Assembly: GCA_028689025.1 (NCBI GenBank)
Contig: JAQTXA010000006.1
Location: forward strand, 62,001-126,000
Length of the DNA stretch: 64,000 nucleotides
Source: Aliarcobacter sp.
GTDB taxonomy: Bacteria > Campylobacterota > Campylobacteria > Campylobacterales > Arcobacteraceae
Direction of reading: 5' to 3'
Positions 36,932-45,159 of this stretch are shown piece by piece. Position numbers and translations under genes: made by a program. Below the pieces are notes generated by a model. That model had not been told where the DNA came from and made no database searches. It was given only the letters and a program-made list of their open reading frames with translations. Every line of letters begins with the position of its first letter. The stretch's first letter is position 1.

Positions 36932-38860
36932 ATGTTCAAGAAATTCCTAAATAAGGGAAATGCTACAGAAGAAGATTTTTTAAAAGAATTATTAAATTTA
37001 AATATGAATACTGAAAAGCTTAATAAGATGTATAGAGAGCTTAATTTAAACTTGAATAATCTACATATTCAAGATGAATATGTTTTACATTATTGTTGCA
37101 AAAAAGATTTATTTCAATCAGTACTTTGGCTTATCGCAAATGGAATAAACATAGAAATTGAAAATGCTCAGAAAGAGACAGCAATTTTTTATGCGATACA
37201 TGCAAAGAATACTGCTATATTACAAACTTTAATTGATAATAATGTAAATCTTAATCAACGAAATATTTATAATAGAACAGCTTTACAAGATGCTGTTATT
37301 AGTGCGAATAATAGAATTGTAAACTATTTAATTCAAGTTAGTAAATCTTTTGGGAATTGTGATATTCATGGTAATAATCTAATTTTTGATGCGGTTGCAA
37401 ATGGTAATATTGATATTATAAAAAAAATTGGCTCAATAAAAGAAGTTAACATAAACCAAGTTAATGAAGAAAGAAATACTGTTCTGCACAAAGAGAGTGT
37501 TATAAAAAACACTGATTTAGCTTTATTACTCATGGATTTAGGAGCAGATCCAACTATTTTAGATGGAAAAGGAAAAAATTTTCTTTTTTATGCAATATCA
37601 AAAGGAATTGAAAATATCTCAATTTTAGAAAAAGCTGTTCACTTAGGTTGTAATATAAATAGTAAAAGTGGTGATAATAAAACACTTTTAATGGAATCAA
37701 TAAATTATTTTCTTAATACTCCAAAAGATAATACTGAAATAAGAATGAGTCATTTAGAGATGATTAAAGAGTTAATTCATTTAGGTGTGGATGTTGATGC
37801 TCTTGATAGCAACAATGAAAATGCTTTCTTCTTAGTAACTAGAAGTGAAGATAGAGAATTAATTAATAGTTTCTTAGAAGATTGTAGAGTAGATTTTAAT
37901 CATCAGAATAATCAAGGTGATACAGTTTTATTGATTTTAGTTTTAAATGGGATCAGAAATAGTGATTTAATTAAACTATATTTAGAAAAAGGGGCCAATC
38001 CTGATTTAGTAAATAAAACAGGTAAATCAATTATAGAAATTTTAATAGATATAATTTTATATTCAGAGAACAGAAAACCATTAGAGTTTGAATATGAAAT
38101 ACTTTTAAATGAAGATGCTGAATATGCTAATGTTTTAGAAAATGTTTTGAGAAACTATAATGTTGACATTAACAAATTAAACTCAAAAGGTGAACCTTTA
38201 TTTTTTGATGCAATTGTTCATTTTAACTTTAAACTATTTAAATTACTAAGAACAAAAAATATAAACTTAAATCAAAGAGATAAAGATGGAAACAATATTG
38301 TTTTCAAATTAATGAACTTTAATAATGAAAATCTAATCAAAGACAAAAAGCTATATTTAAACACAATAAAAAGTCTTGTAAATGCTGGTATTGATATAAA
38401 TGCTAGAAATAATGAGGGACTAACTGCTTTACATGTTGCAGTTGGTGAAAAATGTGAGTATACAATAAGACTTCTTTTAGAATTGAGAGCTGATTGTTTT
38501 GCTACAGATAAACAAGGAAGAACTATTATTCATACTTGTATTTGGAAAAATACTACAAAATATTTCAGACTATTACATCATTATAATAATGAAATAGTTA
38601 ATGTACCTGACAAATATGGAATTAGACCAATTAATTATGCGGCATTTATGGGTAAAAGAGATTTAGTTATTGAAATGTTAGATGTTGGTGCATTAGTAAA
38701 TAATACACTAAATAAAGATCCTAAAATCTTACAATTTCTTGAAAAATTTCATCCAAATATTTTAACATTAACAAAAGGTATAGAAAAAGAAGTTGATGCT
38801 GTTAATCTAAGATTACTTACAGATAATATGATAAAAGAGTTTAATATCAAAAAAGATTAA
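36932..38860 (+). CDS. large ankyrin-repeat protein
   Basis: 642 residues without signal peptide or membrane helix, so cytoplasmic. After ~45 N-terminal residues (MFKKFLNKGNATEEDFLKEL) it is made of roughly a dozen or more ankyrin-type repeats, such as NGINIEIENAQKETAIFYAI, ADPTILDGKGKNFLFYAI, GIDINARNNEGLTALHVAVG and GIRPINYAAFMGKRDLVIEM. The last ~40 residues are non-repeat helix. Ankyrin arrays bind proteins; no catalytic domain is present. It is divergent from amtB-glnK and followed by the PDC-like membrane gene, so a nitrogen-status role is suggested by context only. Confidence 0.8.
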   Translation: MFKKFLNKGNATEEDFLKELLNLNMNTEKLNKMYRELNLNLNNLHIQDEYVLHYCCKKDLFQSVLWLIANGINIEIENAQKETAIFYAIHAKNTAILQTLIDNNVNLNQRNIYNRTALQDAVISANNRIVNYLIQVSKSFGNCDIHGNNLIFDAVANGNIDIIKKIGSIKEVNINQVNEERNTVLHKESVIKNTDLALLLMDLGADPTILDGKGKNFLFYAISKGIENISILEKAVHLGCNINSKSGDNKTLLMESINYFLNTPKDNTEIRMSHLEMIKELIHLGVDVDALDSNNENAFFLVTRSEDRELINSFLEDCRVDFNHQNNQGDTVLLILVLNGIRNSDLIKLYLEKGANPDLVNKTGKSIIEILIDIILYSENRKPLEFEYEILLNEDAEYANVLENVLRNYNVDINKLNSKGEPLFFDAIVHFNFKLFKLLRTKNINLNQRDKDGNNIVFKLMNFNNENLIKDKKLYLNTIKSLVNAGIDINARNNEGLTALHVAVGEKCEYTIRLLLELRADCFATDKQGRTIIHTCIWKNTTKYFRLLHHYNNEIVNVPDKYGIRPINYAAFMGKRDLVIEMLDVGALVNNTLNKDPKILQFLEKFHPNILTLTKGIEKEVDAVNLRLLTDNMIKEFNIKKD

Positions 38861-38883
38861 ATTCTTTTAATTTATAGTTTATC

Positions 38884-38937
38884 TGTATGGATTGTATACA
38901 AAATATATGATTGTATGCATTGTTAATCTTGTATAAT
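38884..38937 (+). promoter_or_regulatory. promoter and operator site C of the PDC-like gene
   Basis: TATAAT at 38932-38937, leader about 20 bases with AGGAT before the ATG. The dyad TGTATG-GATTG-TATACA at 38884-38900 is centred on 38892, 40 bp from the -10 edge. A second imperfect copy follows (TGTATA-CAAAA-TATATG at 38894-38910, or the right half TATGCA further on), as if two dimers could bind side by side. It also holds the 10-bp palindrome TTGTATACAA. Confidence 0.65.
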
Positions 38938-38963
38938 ATGATAAAAAATATACAGGATTAAAT

Positions 38964-39839
38964 ATGAAAGAATTTTTCGAAACATACATAGAACATCAAG
39001 AAGATATTGAATATTTTTTACAAGAGAGTTTACGAAACTCAGGAATTTTATCTAATCATAAAAAGAATAATTTTGCTCAACTTTATAAAATCTTCCCTTC
39101 ACTAGAACTTATTTACATTGTAAATAAAGATACTAAAATTCAAACTTCTCAAAATTTCTATAGATATAAAACAGATGACAATGCAAAGGGAAAAGATAGA
39201 TCTCATTTAATCTCAAAATTGCATTTTAAAGAGTCTAATATTGCTTTTTCTTCACCTTATATCAGTAGTGCCACAAGTAGTAATTGTGTAACTGTTACAA
39301 TAAAAGAAGGTGATGAAATATTTTTCTTAGATTTTCAAATAGATATTTTATTACAAAAATTAAACCTAATTGAATTAAACAAACCTTTCCATGGTATAAC
39401 AAAAGTTTTTTATATAGTTGCAGGTTTTTCAATGATAATTTTGTCATTACTAACTATTATATTTTCGTTATATGATTTTGTTGCTTATTTATTATCTAAT
39501 CATGATTTATCTTTAGAGATGATATTCAAACCTATCATTGCCTTAACCTTAAGTATTGCAATATTTGATTTAGCAAAAACTATTCTTGAGCAGGAAGTAT
39601 TCTTTAAATCTTATTCAAAAAATTCAAGAGTAGAAACGAAAATTCTAACTAAATTTTTAACTACTATTATTATCGCGCTTTCAATTGAAGCTTTGATTGT
39701 TGTATTTAAGATTGCAATTAATGATTATGTTCAAATGATAAATGCATTTTATTTAATTGCAGGAATTGCATTAATTTTAATTTCATTAACAATATTCATC
39801 CACTTTTCCAATAAAAAATCAGACTCTGTTTCTGAGTAA
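38964..39839 (+). CDS. PDC-like sensor domain membrane protein
   Basis: 291 residues. The first ~145 form a soluble PDC/Cache-like domain (LYKIFPSLELIYIVNKDTK, then SPYISSATSSNCVTVTIKEG), but there is no preceding membrane helix or signal peptide. It is followed by four hydrophobic helices at about 147-180, 190-213, 228-252 and 258-282. No output domain (kinase, GGDEF, methyl-accepting) is present. Such proteins are common but uncharacterised in Campylobacterota. The promoter carries operator site C, which links it to the ammonium and PII genes. It ends at a hairpin facing the kinase gene. Confidence 0.65.
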   Translation: MKEFFETYIEHQEDIEYFLQESLRNSGILSNHKKNNFAQLYKIFPSLELIYIVNKDTKIQTSQNFYRYKTDDNAKGKDRSHLISKLHFKESNIAFSSPYISSATSSNCVTVTIKEGDEIFFLDFQIDILLQKLNLIELNKPFHGITKVFYIVAGFSMIILSLLTIIFSLYDFVAYLLSNHDLSLEMIFKPIIALTLSIAIFDLAKTILEQEVFFKSYSKNSRVETKILTKFLTTIIIALSIEALIVVFKIAINDYVQMINAFYLIAGIALILISLTIFIHFSNKKSDSVSE

Positions 39840-39845
39840 AATTTA

Positions 39846-39881
39846 AGAATAAAGAGCATAAAACTCTATACTCTTTATTCT
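39846..39881. terminator. bidirectional terminator between convergent genes
   Basis: AGAATAAAGAG and CTCTTTATTCT form a perfect 11-bp stem around a 14-base loop. It starts six bases after the stop at 39839 and overlaps the last codons of the kinase gene on the other strand. Confidence 0.75.
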
Positions 39882-41629
39882 ATAGGAATTGATATTTCAA
39901 ATGAAGCTCCAGTATAACTTTTATCTTCATAAATATACTCTTCATTTGAAACTTTTATTTTTCCTTTTATATGTTTTGTAATAATCTCTTCACACATATA
40001 AAGCCCAATTCCTGTACCTTTACTTTTATGTTTTGTTGTAAAATAAGGTTCAAATACTCTATCCATAATCTCTTTTGGTATTCCACCACCACTATCTTTG
40101 ATTTTTATTATTAACTCATTTTGCTCTTTATATAAATCAATAAAAACAACTCTATCTAGTTCATTTTCAATTTTAAGCAATTCATCTTTTGAGTTATTTA
40201 GAATATTAATCATTACTTGTAATAACTCATTTTCAAAACTAAACATTGTTAATTCTTCAATATTTTGAACTATTTTTATATGTTTGTTTGAAAAATCTAT
40301 ATTTACAATATTTATACATCTGCTTATCAAGCCTTTTGTATTAAACAGATTTTTATCTTTGTTTGGTGAGAAATAGTATCTAAAGTCATCAATTGTATTT
40401 GATAAATAATTTGCTGTTTCTACAATATGATTTAAGTCATGATGATACTCTTCATCACTTAAAATATCATACTCCTTTTTTAGTTTTAATGAAGAGGCAA
40501 CTGTTGTAATTACAGATAGTGGTTGTCTCCATTGATGGGCAATATTCTCAATCATTTCTCCCATTGCAGCCATTTTATTTTGCTGAAATAAGATTCTATT
40601 TTTTTCATCATTTTTTAAAATTTCACTACTTACGGTTTGTTCTAAAGAAGAGTTTAGTTCTTTTAATTTTTTTGAATAGATAAAATAACCTATAAAAGAG
40701 ATTGTTGAGCATAAAAGTGCAATAAAAAATGCCAAATACAAAAATGCATGCATTTTAAATTGTTCTATCTCTAAAGTATCAATAGTTTTTAAATCTTTAA
40801 TTATTAAAAAATTTGCTAACTTTTTCCCTGATTCAATTATTGGTACATTTATTATCAGATTATTATCTTTTATCAAATAATTATCTAACTCAAAAATTGT
40901 TTCTAAATCTTGTTTTTCTAAATAATTCAATATTTCTTTATTTGCAGAAACATTTGCAACATAGTAGTTTTGTAAAAATAATTTGCTAAAACTTTGCTCT
41001 TTTACCTGTTTAGTAAACTCTTTTTCTACAATAACAAAAGGTTCTACCTTATCTGAATTTTTTAAAGCTTTTGTAATTGAATTAAAGTGGGTAACAATAT
41101 CTATAACACCTAAAAACTGATTGTTTTGATATATTGGTACTATTGATTTAAAAGTAATATCATATTTTCCTATACTAATAGTACTTTTAATTTGTGGATT
41201 TTTATATAACTCTTGTAAATCTAATCTTATACTTTTTATCTTATCAAATCTATCATTTGTCCAACTTCTATAAACAGAAACTCCATCTTTATCAATAAGT
41301 TGAAACCAAACATTTTTAAAATCTGTATATTCATTCAATTTATTTGATAATTCACTCAAATCATATATCTCATCGTTTAATAAAGCTCTTCTAATTTTAT
41401 CATTTTCAGCAAGTGTAATGGCGATTGCTAAAGTAGCATTTTGTTTAGTATGAATTAGCGAATAAACTTTATCTTTAAGGTTATTAGTTAAATCACTGTA
41501 TCTTTTTTCAAGTAAATCTTTTTCTTTTTCAAGAATAAAATAAATTCCTATAAAAATAGAAAATATAGTTATTAAAATTAATGAAATTATCATACCCAGA
41601 ATATATTTATTTTTTTTCATAATTTTCAC
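39875..41629 (-). CDS. orphan sensor histidine kinase with periplasmic Cache-like domain
   Basis: 584 residues: membrane helix ~8-32, periplasmic domain ~33-290 with Cache-like strands (FQLIDKDGVSVYRSW, IDIVTHFNSI), second helix ~292-318, coiled linker, then the H-box NIAHQWRQPLSVIT with the phospho-acceptor at His365 and an HATPase domain (N box MINILNNSKDELL, GGGIPKEIMDRVFEPYF, TGIGLYMCEEI). No response regulator gene is adjacent. A GTG at 41629 gives this length; the ATG at 41620 (nine bases in) is an equal choice. It is divergent from the AAA+/Fis-glnD operon, and operator site D lies in the shared spacer. Confidence 0.85.
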   Translation of the reverse strand: MKIMKKNKYILGMIISLILITIFSIFIGIYFILEKEKDLLEKRYSDLTNNLKDKVYSLIHTKQNATLAIAITLAENDKIRRALLNDEIYDLSELSNKLNEYTDFKNVWFQLIDKDGVSVYRSWTNDRFDKIKSIRLDLQELYKNPQIKSTISIGKYDITFKSIVPIYQNNQFLGVIDIVTHFNSITKALKNSDKVEPFVIVEKEFTKQVKEQSFSKLFLQNYYVANVSANKEILNYLEKQDLETIFELDNYLIKDNNLIINVPIIESGKKLANFLIIKDLKTIDTLEIEQFKMHAFLYLAFFIALLCSTISFIGYFIYSKKLKELNSSLEQTVSSEILKNDEKNRILFQQNKMAAMGEMIENIAHQWRQPLSVITTVASSLKLKKEYDILSDEEYHHDLNHIVETANYLSNTIDDFRYYFSPNKDKNLFNTKGLISRCINIVNIDFSNKHIKIVQNIEELTMFSFENELLQVMINILNNSKDELLKIENELDRVVFIDLYKEQNELIIKIKDSGGGIPKEIMDRVFEPYFTTKHKSKGTGIGLYMCEEIITKHIKGKIKVSNEEYIYEDKSYTGASFEISIPIE

Positions 41630-41705
41630 TTTTGCATAAATTTATTTCAAACTATTATACCTTAGTAAATTAAAGAAATTATTATGTTACAACTTTAATT
41701 AAATA

Positions 41706-41758
41706 AGTATATTTTATATACAATAAAATATAAACTTTTTGTTTTTATACAGTATAAT
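41706..41758 (+). promoter_or_regulatory. promoter and operator site D of the AAA+/Fis-glnD operon
   Basis: TATAAT at 41753-41758, start of transcription near 41765, GAGGTGG before the ATG at 41807. The dyad AGTATA-TTTTA-TATACA at 41706-41722 is centred on 41714, 39 bp from the -10 edge; its inner 15 bases are a perfect inverted repeat. A further half site TATACA at 41746-41751 touches the -10, which could allow repression at high protein level. The spacer to the kinase gene holds another TATAAT (minus strand, 41659-41654). Confidence 0.65.
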
Positions 41759-41806
41759 ATTTTTTAATCTAAAAGTTAGTGATGATTAAAAAAGAGGTGG
41801 TAAACT

Positions 41807-42559
41807 ATGCAAAATTTTATTGCAGAAGATGGAATTTCAAAAGAAATATTAAATTCAGCTAAACTTTTACAAGCTGTTCAAGTTAATGCACTTATTTTAG
41901 GTAATGCAGGTACAGGGAAAAAAACTTTAGCAAAATATATATTGCCAAATTCTGATATTTATGAGGCTAAAAATCTACAAAAAGATATTAGTGATGATAT
42001 ATTAGTTTTACAAAATGAAGCAATAATTATAGATAAAATAAATGAAATAACAAATATTGATCTATTTTTAAAATGGTTAGAAGATAATAATATTAGAGTA
42101 ATTGCAATTTCAAATACAGAGAATTTAAATCAAAAACTAAAAGATATTTTTTCAATCAACCTTGAAATACCAAACCTAAGTAAAAGAGAAGAAGATACAA
42201 AAGCTTTAGTAAATAAATTTTCACAAGAAGCAAGTTCTATCTTAGATTTACCCAAAATTCCCTCTTCAAAACTAATCGTTAATATATCAAATAACACACA
42301 TAGTTTGAGAAAGTCAATCTATTTTTCATACCTATTTGAAACTATTGGAGAACATGAAATTTTAATGTTCTTAGAAAAATATCTAAGTGAAAATTTAAAA
42401 GGTGAAAACTCATATAAAGAGTTATCATATATTTTTGAAGTTCCATTATTAAAAGCTTCTACAAAAAAATATAAATCTCAAGTACAAATAGCTAAACATT
42501 TAGGTTTAAATAGAATTACATTAAGAAAGAAACTGGAAATTTATAAAGATTTATTATGA
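41807..42559 (+). CDS. degenerate NtrC-like AAA+ protein with Fis-type DNA-binding domain
   Basis: 250 residues. There is no receiver domain; the AAA+ part begins at once. Walker A is LGNAGTGKKT (32-41), like GESGTGKE of sigma54 activators. Walker B is IIID followed by Lys77 instead of the catalytic Glu. Only ~36 residues separate the two motifs, too few for the GAFTGA loop that contacts sigma54. INLEIPNLSKREEDTKALV matches the LPPLRERxEDIxxL region. The C-terminal SQVQIAKHLGLNRITLRKKL is a Fis/NtrC helix-turn-helix. It overlaps glnD by four bases. I infer a DNA-binding nitrogen regulator that no longer activates sigma54. Confidence 0.8.
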   Translation: MQNFIAEDGISKEILNSAKLLQAVQVNALILGNAGTGKKTLAKYILPNSDIYEAKNLQKDISDDILVLQNEAIIIDKINEITNIDLFLKWLEDNNIRVIAISNTENLNQKLKDIFSINLEIPNLSKREEDTKALVNKFSQEASSILDLPKIPSSKLIVNISNNTHSLRKSIYFSYLFETIGEHEILMFLEKYLSENLKGENSYKELSYIFEVPLLKASTKKYKSQVQIAKHLGLNRITLRKKLEIYKDLL

Positions 42560-45096
42560 CAGATTTAAATATACAAATAGAAGAATTAATTTCAAACAAT
42601 GCTACAGACTTTCAAATTTCAAAAGTTTTTAAAACTTACTATAAAAACTATCTAGACTCAATAGATACCACTGTTGAAACAACTGGTGGTAAAGATTTTT
42701 TCATAAAACATACAAAACATACTGATAAGTTTTTGATTTTACTTTATAAATATATTTTACGAAAAAATTTTACTTCACATCAACCAATGAGTACATCAAT
42801 TCCTATTAGTTTAATTGCCTTAGGTTCTTATGGAAGAGAACAACTTTGTATCTATTCTGATATTGATATTATGATTTTATATGAAAATGTAAAAGGTTAT
42901 AATCTAAAAACACTTATGGAAGAGTTCATCACACTTGCATGGGATTGTGGATTAAAATTAGGTTCAAGAGTTCATGAGTTAAATGAAATTTCTGAAGCTG
43001 TAAAAGGAGATATAACTATAAAAAGTTCTATCTTAGAATCAAGACTGATTTATGGTTCAAAAATCCTTTGGTATGGATATGAAAATGTTTTAACAAAAAT
43101 TAGAAAAACAAACCAAAAAGAGTTTGTTTTAGACAAACTTGAAGAACATAAACAAAGACTATTGAAATATCCACTAAAAATGGAACCAAATATCAAAGAT
43201 GGATATGGTGGAATTAGAGAATCTAATATGATGTATTGGATGGCAAATATTTTATATGGAGCTACAAATACAAAAGATTTAATTGGTACTCAATTTACAG
43301 AAGATGAATACAAAAAATATAGACAAGCTTTAGAATTTATATTTCAAGTAAGAAATGCTTTACATAATATTGCAAGAAAAAAACAAGATCAAGTTACTTT
43401 TGATATTTTACCAGATTTGAGTTCTAAACTTGGATTTAAAAATAAATCTAGATATACAAAAGATAGACAATGTATGTCAAAAATAATATCTTCTTTACAT
43501 ATAATCCACAGTTTTACAGCAACTATGGTAAAAAAATTCACAAGATTAATTATCTTTGAAGCATCAAATATTCCAAAATTAAAAGAGTTGAGATTCAAAA
43601 AAAATCTTTATATTATTGAAAATACTCTATTTTGTTCATTTCATAGAAAAGAGCAAACTTTAAATACATTATTAAAAGAGTTAATTGAACTTCCTACAAA
43701 TGTTGAAAGATTTGATAGATCTTATATCTATTATGCAAGTCGTGCTAAATTACCAAAAGTTCAAACAAAAGAACTAAAGAAAAATGTAAAAATAATTTTA
43801 TCTAAGCCAAATTTATACCCTTTAATAAAATTAATCTACAATGCTGGATTATTTCAAGCAGTACTTCCAAGTACAAAAAAAATAATTAATCAGCCTCAAT
43901 TTGATGGTTATCATAGACACCCTGTTGATATTCACTCTATTAAAACATTAAAATTCTCTCAAAATATTGAAGATAGTTATATCAAATCAATATTTGAAGA
44001 GTTAACAAATGAACAAAAAATTCTAGTTAGATTAGTTGCATTTTTCCATGATATTGGAAAAGGAAGAACTGAAGACCATCATATTATTGGAGAAAAATTA
44101 TTCAAAAGTATGATGAAATCTTTTGATTTTAGTGAAGAGTTTATAAAACTTGGAGCTAGACTTGTAAGATACCACAATACAATGTCTTACATGGCAACCC
44201 ATGAAGATATATATTCAGAAAAAACTATTTTAAATTTTACAGGACTTATAAAAACTAAAGAAGCCTTAAAAATGTTATATGTAATTACATATTGCGATAT
44301 ATCTGCTGTTGGTAAAAATATTTTCAATAGCTCTACAGCTTCTTTATTAAAACAACTTTACTTGCAATCACTTCCTGCTTTTGAGAATGAAGATTTTTTA
44401 AATGAAAGTAGAAGAAGAATAGCAAAACAAAATGCAATTAAAAATCTTGATAAATACAAAGAATTACCTAATAATTTACAAAAGAAAATTATGTATATTG
44501 CATCAAATCAAATCTTTTTGAGATTAAAAGCTGAAGACATTTTAGATATTGCAATAAAAGCGAAAGATGTTGAAACTTATATCTATAAAATTACAAATGA
44601 AAATCAATTAACAATTAGAATTATTAGAAAATCACCTTTAAATTTAGGATATTTACTAGGTAAATTAGAATTTTTAAATATTGCGGCTATGAATATTTTC
44701 AAGCTTTATGATAATAAAAAAGCTTTTGATATCTCTTTTTCTGAGAAAGTTGATGATGAAGATTTATTTTTAATTGAAGAAATTATAAAAGATTCATTTG
44801 ATATGAGTAAAACAACTACCGCTAAAACTCCACTTATTAGAAAAGATGACATTAAAATTGATTGTAACCACACAGCTTATTTAGCTTCTATGCAAATTAT
44901 TGCAAAAGATCAAAAAGGTTTATTTGCTTATGTTGCTAGAATATTTGATGATTTCAATGTGGAAATTGAAAGTGCAAAACTTCATACTCTAAATGGTTAT
45001 GCAAGGGACTTAATATTAATAGAAAAAAATGGGAATTTCTGTTCAAAACAAGAAGAAATTATAAATCTTATGTGTATTGGTGAAAAAGAGGATTAA
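42556..45096 (+). CDS. glnD: PII uridylyltransferase/uridylyl-removing enzyme
   Basis: Senses glutamine and adds or removes UMP on PII Tyr51. Residues ~88-110 hold the nucleotidyltransferase motif ALGSYGREQLCIYSDIDIMI (Asp pair), the HD hydrolase domain has HRHPVDIHSIKTL and AFFHDIGKGRTEDHH at about 495-510, and a glutamine-binding ACT domain lies near 773-840 (MQIIAKDQKGLFAYVARIFD). Its 846 residues are standard. Both PII proteins in the window keep Tyr51, so the cascade is complete except for glutamine synthetase control. It starts as ATGA on the end of the AAA+/Fis gene. Confidence 0.92.
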   Translation: MTDLNIQIEELISNNATDFQISKVFKTYYKNYLDSIDTTVETTGGKDFFIKHTKHTDKFLILLYKYILRKNFTSHQPMSTSIPISLIALGSYGREQLCIYSDIDIMILYENVKGYNLKTLMEEFITLAWDCGLKLGSRVHELNEISEAVKGDITIKSSILESRLIYGSKILWYGYENVLTKIRKTNQKEFVLDKLEEHKQRLLKYPLKMEPNIKDGYGGIRESNMMYWMANILYGATNTKDLIGTQFTEDEYKKYRQALEFIFQVRNALHNIARKKQDQVTFDILPDLSSKLGFKNKSRYTKDRQCMSKIISSLHIIHSFTATMVKKFTRLIIFEASNIPKLKELRFKKNLYIIENTLFCSFHRKEQTLNTLLKELIELPTNVERFDRSYIYYASRAKLPKVQTKELKKNVKIILSKPNLYPLIKLIYNAGLFQAVLPSTKKIINQPQFDGYHRHPVDIHSIKTLKFSQNIEDSYIKSIFEELTNEQKILVRLVAFFHDIGKGRTEDHHIIGEKLFKSMMKSFDFSEEFIKLGARLVRYHNTMSYMATHEDIYSEKTILNFTGLIKTKEALKMLYVITYCDISAVGKNIFNSSTASLLKQLYLQSLPAFENEDFLNESRRRIAKQNAIKNLDKYKELPNNLQKKIMYIASNQIFLRLKAEDILDIAIKAKDVETYIYKITNENQLTIRIIRKSPLNLGYLLGKLEFLNIAAMNIFKLYDNKKAFDISFSEKVDDEDLFLIEEIIKDSFDMSKTTTAKTPLIRKDDIKIDCNHTAYLASMQIIAKDQKGLFAYVARIFDDFNVEIESAKLHTLNGYARDLILIEKNGNFCSKQEEIINLMCIGEKED

Positions 45097-45104
45097 CTTC
45101 ATTA

Positions 45105-45156
45105 TATAATTTTTTATGATAGAATTTGGGACCTAATATTTACACATTAAGGTCTC
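45105..45156 (+). promoter_or_regulatory. promoter and 5'-leader hairpin covering the ribosome binding site
   Basis: TATAAT at 45105-45110 would give a ~40-base leader. In it, GGGACCTAAT (45128-45137) pairs with ATTAAGGTCTC (45146-45156), 10 bp with one bulged A and one G-T pair, across the 8-base loop ATTTACAC. The 3' arm contains AAGG (45149-45152), the ribosome binding site of the gene at 45160, so the stem would hide it. No T tract follows, which argues against a terminator. Confidence 0.55.
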
Positions 45157-45159
45157 AAA

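Noticed and set aside
38884-38910. TTGTATACAA in site C as a GntR-type operator
   Set aside because: The 10-bp palindrome occurs only at site C; the 6-5-6 dyad with constant -10 distance explains all four promoters.
45128-45156. Hairpin as the glnD terminator
   Set aside because: It lies downstream of a good TATAAT and has no T tract; the AAGG in its 3' arm argues for a leader element.
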